24,312 bases of DNA, taken from assembly GCA_903928285.1 (NCBI GenBank), contig CAIYQH010000128.1, positions 1 to 24,312 of the forward strand. The letters run 5' to 3'. The notes under the pieces were generated by a model, which was given only the letters and a program-made list of their open reading frames with translations, had not been told where the DNA came from and ran no database searches. Positions within the stretch are counted from its first letter, which is position 1. Each line of letters starts with the position of its first letter. This DNA comes from an uncultured Bacteroidales bacterium. GTDB lineage: Bacteria; Bacteroidota; Bacteroidia; Bacteroidales; FEN-979. Made by a program: the position numbers and the translations under genes. Below are positions 7,285-17,500 of this stretch, piece after piece.

Positions 7285-10200
7285 GTGAAACATATTACAC
7301 TCAGGATCAATCTTTTTACCTTTGCAGTATCCATATTAATCCTTTGTTTTTCAACCTCGTTTGGTTTGGTTGCCCCCGGTAACCAGGCAATTCAAAACCC
7401 CTATTTCACGACACTTTCTCCTGTTATCTGTGTATCAGATACTATCCATTTTATACCCTTTATCCCCGGGGGGGATATCATCGGGGAAGTTTGGGATTAC
7501 GGTGATGGCACTATGGAGACCTTTCTTCCCCCGGCAGTTTTCCCTGTTTTTGCAAACCATCATTATACAGCCCCAGGCACCTATGCTGTTACCCGAACGG
7601 TCACCTACAACTACAATTATACCCTGTCATACAGCATCCTTGTAACCACAGTCCCGATGCCCGTTGCCATGTTTATCTATTCAAACAACACCCTTTTCCC
7701 CGATTCAACCGCATGTGCCAATCAGCTGGTTTTTTTCACCGACGTTTCCGTTGCAACTACCGGAAATATAAGCCAATGGGCATGGGATTTCGGCGATCCT
7801 GCTTCGGGAGTCAGTAATACTTCAGGCCTGCAAAACCCGTCACATCTCTTCAGCGGATCAGGATTGGTTTATCATGTTACTCTGCAGGTCACCGACAACA
7901 ACTTTAACTGCAATGATCTCATCAGGAAGGACATTACCGTATTCCCTCCCGTCCCTGTTGGTTTTACCTTTACCAATAATGTGTGCAGGAATCAGGAGAC
8001 CGTTTTTGTTGCCGACCTTATTGTGATGACCCCGGCCAACATTGGCACCTGGGACTGGGATTTTGGCGATGGGTCCAGCCATTCGTCCAATCCTTCGGGC
8101 GCTTCACACCTTTATCCAACAGCAGGTACCTACACCGCAACGCTGACTGTAACCGATATCCATGGATGTGCCAACAGCATTTCAAAAACTGTGGATATTA
8201 TGCCAGCACCTTTAGCTGCCTTTAGTTTTGACTCACATGCCTGCGACAGCCTGCCGGTTCAGTTTCATGATCAGTCGCACATGCCTGCAGGATTTCCGGG
8301 ATATATCAGTAAGTGGAGATGGGATTGGGGTGACGGAACAGACACGACTATTCTCATGCCCTCCTCACCTTCTATCACGCACAATTTCCCTGCAGGGACC
8401 TTATATTTTGCCGTAAAACTCACAACATCCTCCAATTTCGGATGCAGAGACTCGGTGACGCACACCGTCAATCTCATCCCTTCACCGGTTGCTGCATTTG
8501 AGGTCCGGTCCGCGACACCCGTTTGTGCAAACCAGCCTGTTGATTTCGAGGATCTTTCACAACCCAATGGTGGAACAGTCATTGTTGGATGGTCGTGGGA
8601 TTTTGATGATCCGCTTTCCGGGCAAAATAACGTCTCCCTATCCTCATCACCCTCGCATATCTTTACCGCAACCGGCCTGTACAATGTAAAACTCACTGTT
8701 ACCAATGCAAGTGGCTGCAGCCATTCCGTAACAAAGCCGGTAACGATTAATATACCACCGGTTGCCGATTTTATCGCACTCCCCGCATGCATGGGTTCAC
8801 CAACCCAGTTTACCGATACTTCAATTGCGAATGCCGCCGCAATCACTTCCCATCACTGGATTTTCGGCGACGGTGGCACATCCACACTGCCATCTCCCCA
8901 GCATACCTATTCAACCTACGGGAATTACAATGCGACGCTCACAATTGTCAATTCGAACGGTTGCAGTCAAACCGTCACCAAACAGGTTACAGTTTATCCA
9001 ACGCCGCAGGTTAACTACACCTATTCGGCTGCGGGATGTGTAGGAGGACCCGTAACATTCAATGATTTGTCGAGTATTCCTTCCGGTTTTACGGGATACA
9101 TTAATCAATGGGTTTGGGACTTTGGCGATGGATCGCCACGGGTTACCATAAATTTCCCCAATTCCCCGACCATAACCTATACCTTTAACGGTACGGCAAC
9201 ATCCCATGTGGTTAAGCTTATCGTTACAACAACCGATAACTGTACGGATTCAATTTCAAAAACAGTCAACAGCCTGCCCGCACCTACAGCCAATTTCAGC
9301 TATTCGGCCACAACCTGCGCCGGGCAGGTTGTCAGCTTCACCGATTTATCCCTGACCAACGGAGGAGGCAATATTCAAACCTGGAGCTGGAATTTCGGTG
9401 ACCCGTTATCAGGGACAGCCAATTATTCCAGCCTCCAAAATCCGGGCCATACCTTCACCGGCCCTGGCCCATTCTCTGTCACGCTGACCGTAGGATTGAC
9501 GAATGGATGCAATGACATCAAAACCATACCGCTTACGATCAATCCTCCCCCAATTGCCGATTTCACGGTTTCTTTACCTTGCCAGGGAATGCCGGTTAAC
9601 TTTACTGACCAGTCCGTTCCCAATTCGGCTTCAATGGTCTCTTACAATTGGAATTTTGGTGACGGCGGGAGCTCGGCGCTGCAAAACCCGCAGCATCTAT
9701 ATAACAATTACGGTTCGTTCAGCGTGACCCATACTGTTATTAATTCCCTTGGCTGTATCCAATCTATAACAAAAGTCATCACGGTATTCCCAAAACCACT
9801 GGCCAATTTTTCATTCTCTCCGCTGACCTGTTCGAACGCCCCAGTTACATTTACCGATCTCTCCTCCCTTCCTCCCGGGGTTTCTTCCACAATCAGCGGA
9901 TGGATCTGGGATTTCGGCGATGGTTCCGGCCCCGTGACCATCGCCTTTCCTGCAAACCCCGGGATCACGCATACTTTTGCGGGGAATGCCCCTTCACACT
10001 TGGTCACCTTAAAGGCCATCACCACGAATGGTTGCATGGATTCCATCCAAAAGATTGTGATCAGTGAGATCTCACCAACTGCCAATTTCAACTATGGGAT
10101 AATTACCTGTGAATCCCAGTCCGTGCATTTCAGCGACCTCTCCCTGAACAACGGCGGGTCGGACATTACCGAGTGGAACTGGGACTTTGATGATCCTGTA

Positions 10201-13200
10201 AGCGGAGCCAATAACAACAGCCTAAGTCAAAACCCTGACCACCAATTTTCCACTTTTGGCGACTATCACGTCAGGTTGATCGTTATAAATATAAACGGCT
10301 GCCGTGACACACTGGTCAGGACAATCCATGTAAACCAGGATCCTGTTGCTGATTTCACAGTTACCGGAGGATGTGAAGGGAGCCCGACCCTCTTTACGGA
10401 TGCCTCCACCCCCAATGCCATTTCGGTTATCTCGTTCTCATGGGATTTCGGTGATGGAGGAACATCACCGTCCCAGTCACCCCAGCATACTTATCAGTCT
10501 TACGGAAGTTATGGGGTTACGCTGACCATTACCAATTCCAACGGTTGTTTCCGTTCCGTCACCAAACTGATACAGGTTAATCCTAAACCGGTCGCTGATT
10601 TCCATTATTCATCCCCGAGTTGTGTAGGAAATCCTGTTCATTACTACAACTCATCTACGGTACCATCCGGTTACTCCTCCGGAATTCAAACCTGGCAATG
10701 GGATTTTGGCGACGGCTCAATCATACCTTTAATTACATGGCCCGCAAACGCTGACATCACACACACATTTGCCGGGAATGCCACTTCCCACCTGGTGTCG
10801 CTTACCGTAACCACGTTCGACAGCTGCATTGGCGTAATCACAAAAGCGGTATCGAGTGTCCCTGCTCCCATCGTCGACTTTACCTATTCAAGTATTATGT
10901 GCGACAACCAGCCTGTTCTGTTTACCGATCTCTCTCAAGCCAATGGCGGCGGCATCATTCAGAGCTGGATATGGAACTTTGGCGATCCGTCTTCATTAAC
11001 AAACCAGTCCAACCTGCAGAATCCGACCCACCAGTTTTCCCAGGCCAGCCCCCCGCATCCCGCATATGATATAAAACTGATCATCGAAAACTCCAATCAA
11101 TGTAAAGATACGGTTGACAAGTTCCTTGCCGTCAACGAACGGCCGGTTGCCGACTTCACTGCTGACACTGTCTGTGCCGGCAGCCTAACAACCTTTACTG
11201 ACAAGTCAATTTCATCCACCGGAACGACCGTAGTCAGTTACCTTTGGGATTTCGGCGACGGACACACCTCCACTGCCGCCAATCCAACCCATCAGTATGC
11301 ATTGGCCAATACCTATACCGTAACGCTGACCATTGCCAATTCCCTGGGTTGTATCAAGGATACCGTACATCAGGTGATGACGCTGGAAAAACCTTTCTCA
11401 GCATTCAGTTTTGTTGCTGGCAATTGTTCGTCCGACTCGCTACAATTCCATGATCTTTCAGTTCCCGGCAACGGCAATATATCCTCCTGGGTATGGGATT
11501 TTGACGATGGAACTGTTGTGCCCCCCATTATTTTTCCTGCGAATCCTGATATCAGGCATAAATTCCCGGGGGGAGGCACGTACAATGTCAGCCTAACCAT
11601 CAATACCTCGGCCAATTGCACTGACCAAAGGACCAACCCTGTACAAATCGGTTTCAACCCGCTTGCTAATTTCACCACCGGGCCCACGCCGTGTGCCCTG
11701 GCACTGGTTCAGTTCACCGACCAGTCACAACCGAACGGTGGCGCCGCACTTACAAACTGGAACTGGGATTTCGGAGATCCTGCCTCGGGTGCCAACAACA
11801 CCTCAAGCGTCCAGAATCCAACGCATGCTTTTACGGCAGGCGGCCCATTTACCGTAAAATTCAGGGTAACCAACGCCGACGGGTGCTTCGACAGCCTTGT
11901 TCCTCCCAGGGTAGTCACGGTAAAACCGGCACCTGTGGCCATGTTCTCGGCTGATACGACCTGTACGAATGTCCCGGCCCAGTTTACCGATCTTTCAACA
12001 ACCACGGCAGGGACGATTATTGCCTGGGACTGGCATTTCGGCGATCCCGCCAGTGGCTCCAATAATCATTCGACGATTCAGAATCCCACCCATACGTACA
12101 ATTTGTCCGGTATCTATTCCGTCACGCTCCAGGTAACCAACTCTGATCAATGCGTAAGGGATACTTCCCTGTACGCGATGGTGAATCCCAGCCCGCAGGC
12201 CATGTTCCAGTACGGAGCCGCCTGCGTCAACGCCGGAACACAATTTACCGATCTGTCAACTGTAAACAACAACACCATTCAGGGGTGGCGTTGGAATTTC
12301 GGGGATGGAACGCCTGCCGTTAACATTCAGAACCCGGTCCATGTATACACCAGCGCAGGTACCTTCCAGGTTTCCTTACGGGTAACAACCTCGTCGAACT
12401 GTTCTGATTCGCTGACAATCCCGGTAATTTCCCACCCCGCGCCAGCAGCCGCCTATACCTATATTCCGTTCTTTTGTCCAAAGGGGAAAGTTGATTTCCA
12501 GGATCAGTCAACCTCCAATGGTTCCGGAATCATTCAACGCGAGTGGACTTTCATTCCCGGGTATACTTCGAATATCCCGGCTCCCTCCTTCACCTTTCCC
12601 GTTACGGATACCACCTACCTTGTTTCACTGGTTGTTACCGATAAATACGGCTGCAAGGATACCGTGGCCGACAGTGTCCATATCAAACCCGGGTTCCGGT
12701 TCAACTTTACCTTTGATACGGTCTGCCTGGGTTATAAAACCCATTTTCATCCCGAAAACCAGGCAGCTGGAGATTCTCTGTATTACGTATCGTGGAACTT
12801 CAGGGATCCTGCATCAGGAATAAACAACACGTCGTCGCAATACCACCCGGAGCACATTTTCTCGGGAGCAGGAACCTATCCTGTGAAAATGCTCTCATAC
12901 AATTCAGACAATTGCCTGGACAGTGTTTACCGGTCTGTCCTGGTTTATGCCCCGCCCAGGCCGTTATTCAGCTATACGTCGGTTCACTGCGACAGTACGG
13001 TTCAATTCAGGGATTCAACGCAGAATTACGGTTCCGGCAGCGTTGTAAACTGGACATGGAAATGGGGGGACGGGAAACCGCCCCAGACGATTCCCGCACC
13101 GGGACCCGGCAACACGATACACCGGTTCGACACGGCAGGAATCTACCCGGTAACCCTGGTAATTTCCAACCAGAAAGGTTGTACCGACAGCATCATGCGC

Positions 13201-14562
13201 AACGTTAGCCATCTAGGTTGTATCAAGGCAGTTTATATCGTTAAGGATACTCTGTGTGCACGTTACAGAATTGCATTTTACGACAATTCATGGCCCTATA
13301 CGCTTATCAAAAAATGGCGCTGGATGTGGGGGGATGGAACACCGGATACAACTTACTTCACTCATGGCTCGCCGATTTACCATACTTTTGCCGACAGCGG
13401 TCACTTTCAGGTGAAACTCGAAGTGCAGACCCAGGCAGGCGTAAAAACAATTACCGATCAAAGTTCAGCAACCGTAACGATTCACTCGACACCGCTGCCT
13501 CTCTTTTCAAATGTCCCGTCCTGTTTGCATGAAAATGCCGTTTTCAGAGATACCTCAAAAACATGGGGAGAAAAGAATATCAGGTGGGACTGGACTTTTA
13601 GCCCGAAACCCGGTGATACCTCACACCTGCAAAACCCCGGTCACATGTTCGATACCGCCGGCACATACCCGGTGACCCTTGTTGTTATGAATAAGTATGG
13701 CTGTAAAGATTCTCTTAAAAAGTCTGTCCGTGTTTATGGACTACCGACTGCCAGGTATACGAATTCGGCTGCATGCCAGGGTACGCCAACCTTTTTCTTT
13801 GATCATTCCATCCAGGCCGACACGACCCTTTCGGCATGGCGGTGGTTTTTCGGCGATCCGGCATCTGATGCAGATTCCTCCCGGGAACAAAATCCTGAAC
13901 ATAAGTATGACCTGGCGGGACAATTCTCCATCAGGATGATCATCAAAGACCGTTTTGGATGCATGGATACGATTGATTCGGTCGTACGGACCAATGTCAG
14001 GCCTGTAAGTTCGTTCAGAATCAATGACAATTTCAGTGGCAGACAGGGAACCATCAGGATTGATAATCTATCGACGGGAGCCGACAGCTGTTTGTGGAAT
14101 TTCGGAAATGGCGCCATCTCAACCGAGAAAAACCCTGTGGCAGTATTTACTGATGACGGGAAATACATCATCAGGCTGATCTCCATGAACCAGTTCGACT
14201 GTGCCGATACAACCTATTACGAATACAACCTGTTTTTCAAAGGACTTTATGTGCCGAATGCTTTTTCTCCTTCATATGAAAAACTGACTGTGAAATTGTT
14301 TCAGCCCGTCGGGGTCAACCTGAAGGAATATCATGTTATGGTATTTGATTTGGGCGGGCACCTGATGTGGGAATCAACGAAGATTGACGAAAAGGGGGCA
14401 CCTGTTGAAGGTTGGGATGGTACCTATAACGGCCAGCCGATGCCGCAGGGAAATTACATGTGGAAAATCGAAGCCCTGTTCATTGACGAATCACCCTGGA
14501 CAGGATCGGAAACCGGGACCGGGAACAACAAGACAATCGGATCGGTATTATTGTTACGTTAG
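7285..14562 (+). CDS. Giant PKD-repeat protein with T9SS type B (gliding motility-associated) C-terminal domain
   Basis: 2425 residues. A signal peptide occupies residues 1-27 (core FAVSILILCFSTSFG; LILC lacks a small residue before Cys, so not a convincing lipobox). About 26 PKD-type beta-sandwich units follow, each about 80-92 residues, recognisable by W-x-W-(D/N)-F-G-D-(G/P), a later H-x-(F/Y) and NGC near the end. Units 2-16 (residues 131-1463) form five A-B-C triplets; units 17-26 (1464 to about 2315) are irregular, some with degenerate cores (WTFIPG, WTFSPKPGD, WNFGNG). Residues about 2318-2425 are a gliding motility-associated C-terminal domain of the CHU_C/TIGR04131 type: LYVPNAFSPS, YHVMVFDLGG, GWDGTYNGQPMPQGNYMWK and a terminal GSVLLLR. 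In known systems this domain is the T9SS type B sorting signal, so the protein should be secreted or surface-held. PKD arrays usually act as spacers, adhesins or carbohydrate-contacting modules; no enzyme domain is visible. Likely co-transcribed with the FISUMP gene 60 nt upstream. Its stop is 17 nt from the convergent sbcC stop. Confidence 0.92.
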   Translation: MKHITLRINLFTFAVSILILCFSTSFGLVAPGNQAIQNPYFTTLSPVICVSDTIHFIPFIPGGDIIGEVWDYGDGTMETFLPPAVFPVFANHHYTAPGTYAVTRTVTYNYNYTLSYSILVTTVPMPVAMFIYSNNTLFPDSTACANQLVFFTDVSVATTGNISQWAWDFGDPASGVSNTSGLQNPSHLFSGSGLVYHVTLQVTDNNFNCNDLIRKDITVFPPVPVGFTFTNNVCRNQETVFVADLIVMTPANIGTWDWDFGDGSSHSSNPSGASHLYPTAGTYTATLTVTDIHGCANSISKTVDIMPAPLAAFSFDSHACDSLPVQFHDQSHMPAGFPGYISKWRWDWGDGTDTTILMPSSPSITHNFPAGTLYFAVKLTTSSNFGCRDSVTHTVNLIPSPVAAFEVRSATPVCANQPVDFEDLSQPNGGTVIVGWSWDFDDPLSGQNNVSLSSSPSHIFTATGLYNVKLTVTNASGCSHSVTKPVTINIPPVADFIALPACMGSPTQFTDTSIANAAAITSHHWIFGDGGTSTLPSPQHTYSTYGNYNATLTIVNSNGCSQTVTKQVTVYPTPQVNYTYSAAGCVGGPVTFNDLSSIPSGFTGYINQWVWDFGDGSPRVTINFPNSPTITYTFNGTATSHVVKLIVTTTDNCTDSISKTVNSLPAPTANFSYSATTCAGQVVSFTDLSLTNGGGNIQTWSWNFGDPLSGTANYSSLQNPGHTFTGPGPFSVTLTVGLTNGCNDIKTIPLTINPPPIADFTVSLPCQGMPVNFTDQSVPNSASMVSYNWNFGDGGSSALQNPQHLYNNYGSFSVTHTVINSLGCIQSITKVITVFPKPLANFSFSPLTCSNAPVTFTDLSSLPPGVSSTISGWIWDFGDGSGPVTIAFPANPGITHTFAGNAPSHLVTLKAITTNGCMDSIQKIVISEISPTANFNYGIITCESQSVHFSDLSLNNGGSDITEWNWDFDDPVSGANNNSLSQNPDHQFSTFGDYHVRLIVININGCRDTLVRTIHVNQDPVADFTVTGGCEGSPTLFTDASTPNAISVISFSWDFGDGGTSPSQSPQHTYQSYGSYGVTLTITNSNGCFRSVTKLIQVNPKPVADFHYSSPSCVGNPVHYYNSSTVPSGYSSGIQTWQWDFGDGSIIPLITWPANADITHTFAGNATSHLVSLTVTTFDSCIGVITKAVSSVPAPIVDFTYSSIMCDNQPVLFTDLSQANGGGIIQSWIWNFGDPSSLTNQSNLQNPTHQFSQASPPHPAYDIKLIIENSNQCKDTVDKFLAVNERPVADFTADTVCAGSLTTFTDKSISSTGTTVVSYLWDFGDGHTSTAANPTHQYALANTYTVTLTIANSLGCIKDTVHQVMTLEKPFSAFSFVAGNCSSDSLQFHDLSVPGNGNISSWVWDFDDGTVVPPIIFPANPDIRHKFPGGGTYNVSLTINTSANCTDQRTNPVQIGFNPLANFTTGPTPCALALVQFTDQSQPNGGAALTNWNWDFGDPASGANNTSSVQNPTHAFTAGGPFTVKFRVTNADGCFDSLVPPRVVTVKPAPVAMFSADTTCTNVPAQFTDLSTTTAGTIIAWDWHFGDPASGSNNHSTIQNPTHTYNLSGIYSVTLQVTNSDQCVRDTSLYAMVNPSPQAMFQYGAACVNAGTQFTDLSTVNNNTIQGWRWNFGDGTPAVNIQNPVHVYTSAGTFQVSLRVTTSSNCSDSLTIPVISHPAPAAAYTYIPFFCPKGKVDFQDQSTSNGSGIIQREWTFIPGYTSNIPAPSFTFPVTDTTYLVSLVVTDKYGCKDTVADSVHIKPGFRFNFTFDTVCLGYKTHFHPENQAAGDSLYYVSWNFRDPASGINNTSSQYHPEHIFSGAGTYPVKMLSYNSDNCLDSVYRSVLVYAPPRPLFSYTSVHCDSTVQFRDSTQNYGSGSVVNWTWKWGDGKPPQTIPAPGPGNTIHRFDTAGIYPVTLVISNQKGCTDSIMRNVSHLGCIKAVYIVKDTLCARYRIAFYDNSWPYTLIKKWRWMWGDGTPDTTYFTHGSPIYHTFADSGHFQVKLEVQTQAGVKTITDQSSATVTIHSTPLPLFSNVPSCLHENAVFRDTSKTWGEKNIRWDWTFSPKPGDTSHLQNPGHMFDTAGTYPVTLVVMNKYGCKDSLKKSVRVYGLPTARYTNSAACQGTPTFFFDHSIQADTTLSAWRWFFGDPASDADSSREQNPEHKYDLAGQFSIRMIIKDRFGCMDTIDSVVRTNVRPVSSFRINDNFSGRQGTIRIDNLSTGADSCLWNFGNGAISTEKNPVAVFTDDGKYIIRLISMNQFDCADTTYYEYNLFFKGLYVPNAFSPSYEKLTVKLFQPVGVNLKEYHVMVFDLGGHLMWESTKIDEKGAPVEGWDGTYNGQPMPQGNYMWKIEALFIDESPWTGSETGTGNNKTIGSVLLLR
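7675..11673 (+). repeat. Higher-order PKD repeat: five A-B-C triplets inside the giant gene
   Basis: Triplets start at 7675, 8500, 9298, 10090 and 10882 and end at 11673, so lengths are 825, 798, 792, 792 and 792 bp; all boundaries fall after an xF dipeptide (mostly A-D/N-F). Type A has a GDP or DDP core followed by SG, an N-rich loop and NP-x-H-x-F. Type B has FGDGG-T/S and P-Q-H-x-Y, then Y-G-x-Y. Type C has a P-x-G insertion, FGDGS, then F-P-x-N-P-x-I-T-H-T-F and S-H-x-V. Copies are diverged at DNA level, so this is an old in-frame amplification kept under selection rather than a young satellite. Confidence 0.85.
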
Positions 14563-14579
14563 GTCGGGCAGTCACCGGG

Positions 14580-17500
14580 TCAGCCTTCCCAGCTCCCCTT
14601 CACGACACTGCCAAGGTTCTCATCGTTGGTAACCTTCAGGTAGGTCTCGATTTCTGTCTGCATCTCCTCCACATGTGAAATGAGGCCCACGATCCGGTTT
14701 TCCTTTGAGAGCGATTTCAGGGTTTCGAAGGCCACTTCAAGCGTCTCCTTGTCGAGGGTGCCAAATCCCTCATCCAGGAAGAAAAAGTTTTCGGAAGAGC
14801 CGGCCAGCTTGTGAATACTGTCGGCCAGAGAGAGCGCCAGCGAAAGCGAGGCCTGGAAGGTCTGCCCTCCCGATAATGTCTTTACATTGCGCAAATGACC
14901 CTCATTCATATAATCACGTACCTGGAAACTGTTGTCCTCGGCAAGCTCGAGACCCAGTTTCTGGCGTGTCAGCTTACCAAACCTCTCGTTGGCTGCTTTA
15001 CACAGGTTGTCTAGATAAACGGTAGAGACATAATTGACAAAACCGCTGCCGCGGAAAAGATTTTTCAAATCGGTGATATCCTTCCCTCTGATCGTCACTA
15101 TGTCCAGCTCCTTTTTCAAAACTGCATATTTCAACGCTTTTTCCTTCAGGGCAGTGATGGTGGATTCCAGTCCCCCCAGGTCCAGATTCAGGGTATCGAG
15201 CCTGAGTTTCAACCCGCCGGTCTCCTCCCTGATTAAACGGTGTGCCTCTTCATCATAGCTGCGGTCGGCTATCTGCGTTTCCAACTCCTCCAGGAATTTG
15301 TTATTGGCAGTCACCTCCAGGCGATATTCCTCAAGCCTTCTCCTTGCCGGTTCCACCTTCATGTCGCTCTGAAGGACAACCATTACCTGCGAAAGGCTCC
15401 GGTTGCCGTTTTCCTTTAATTTTTTTTCGATTGCAAACCTGAGATCAGCTATGTGGGCCTGAAGTTCAAGCAGGTTTTTCTCCTTCTCGCCATTCCTGCC
15501 TGTAAGCTCTGAAATTGACCCATTGAGCTGGTTCAACTCATTCCCGGCCTGGGTGAATTTGCGTATGATCTCAGAATGCTGCCGGAGGGCCTCTTTCGAT
15601 TTTTCAAGGAGCTGAGTTGATGTGAGTTCTCCCTCTGCACCGGGTTTGATCAGGGTGATCTGCCCGGCCAGCAACTGGATTTTGGTAGCTGCAGCAGTCG
15701 TCTCCTGCATGATATGGTTCAGCTCCTGCTGCTGCTTCTCAACTTTAACGACATACCTTTCGATTTCACCGGCCATTATTTTCACCTGCTGCTCAGTCGT
15801 GGTGATTTGCGCAGAAACCTGCTCAAAATAGGATATCTTGGCAACCACCTCCTCTTCACGGTCCTTGTCAAAGCCATCCCATGTAAAAGTTGCCTGATGC
15901 CGCAATTTTTCCTGCTGCAACTCCTCAAGCGCTTCGGCCAGGTCGCGTAACTGCAGTTTCACCGATTCCTGCCGGGTAAGATTTGGCGACAGGAATTTTA
16001 CAAGGTCGTTGCATTTTTTCAACAAACCGGCATCGTTTTTCCTGCCGCTCCTGACCATATCCAGGTCGGCGGTAACGTCGGTAGGGTTGAGTATTTGGGG
16101 ATGATCTTCGGAACCGCATAACGGGCATGGTTTTCCCTCATGAAGTGAGGCAGCATAATCCTCCAGTTTTTTCCTGATCTCCAACGCTGAAATCCGCTCA
16201 TCCCATTCCCTGATGCTGCTTTCACAGGAGGCAGCCAGAAGCTCCGCCTGATCGGTAAAATCAGCAGGATCGTCCTGTTCCGTAACTTTGTTAAAAAGGG
16301 ATGTGCGGGTAATTTCAGCAATTGCCTGATTTTTCAACGTAACCAGCGCAGCCTTCAGATCGGTAGTTTTCCTGTGATTTTCGGCCACGGATCGTTCCAA
16401 CCTGTGTGTTTCGGCAAACCAGCCCTGAATAACGGCAAGAATCTTGTAATCGGGAAGTTTTTCCTTCAATGAAGCCAGTTCAAGAATTTTCCCCGACTGG
16501 ATATCCCTGGCAGTCTTTATTCGCTTCTGATCCTCATCCAATGCTGAACGGCAGCTATTCTCCCTGAGAACCAGGGTAGTCTGCAGGACCCTGTTTTCCT
16601 TGATTTCCGAGAGTTTTGCCCACTCATCCGATTCCCGGAGCAGCAGTTCCCTGGTATCGAATTTTGCCTTCAGTTCATCATGCTTTTTTTGGAATTGCGC
16701 CGCATCATCCTGAAAGCCGTCCAGGAGCCCCTTCTCTTTAGCCAGTTCCTCTTCTGTGTTTTTAAATTTAAGTTCTGATACGGCAAGCTGGTTTACATCG
16801 CTACTGAACACCTTTGAACAGCGTTCAAACTCAGCGAGCCTGTTCTCCAGATCCAGCATGGTGTCCTTTGACTTCGCCAGGTCAGCCTGCAGGTTTCTCC
16901 TCTTAGCAAGGTCGGCTGTAAGCTTTTTCAGAATTTCCAGTTCCTGATCATGCTGTTCCTGCCGGCCGAGATCCGTTGTGACCCTGAGCTTTTCTTCGAG
17001 CATCAGCGTTCTGTTGTTCTCAAATCCGCCGATGGTTTCCTGGCTGATCTCCCCCACCCCCTGCATTTCACCGGTCAGCAACTGGATGGCGGTATCATTC
17101 CTTGCCTCCATCCTGCCGATTTTATCGGAAAGTTCATACCTGGAAAGGTTGAACAGCTCCTTCAGCATGGTGGTCCTGTCGGATGAATTTAACTGCAGGA
17201 ACTCCTGGAATTTGCCCTGGGGGATGATGATGGTTCGCCGGAAATTCTGGTAATTCAACCCGGTGATGGTCTCAATGTCGTCGGTTGAGATGGGAAACCA
17301 GTCATCCTTCACAAACCGGAACGCCCGCCGATCGAAGGTTCCCACCTCCTCAAACCGCTTTTTGTTCCTGTTCCCGGTGACCATAAAGCGGTAGCGGGTG
17401 TCATCATGCGATTTGAACTCGAAATCGATCAGCAGTTTTGCCGATTTCAGGTTCATCATGTTATAACTGCGCTTGTCGCGCGAATTCAGCCGCTCGGATT

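Noticed and set aside
7285..7365. Giant PKD protein as a lipoprotein
   Set aside because: The Cys in LILCFS has Leu at -1 instead of Gly, Ala or Ser, and the T9SS tail already explains its export.
8271..8846. Antisense ORF of 191 codons and similar ones opposite the PKD array
   Set aside because: They recur at equivalent positions of the PKD repeats, so they are shadows of the repeated coding sequence.
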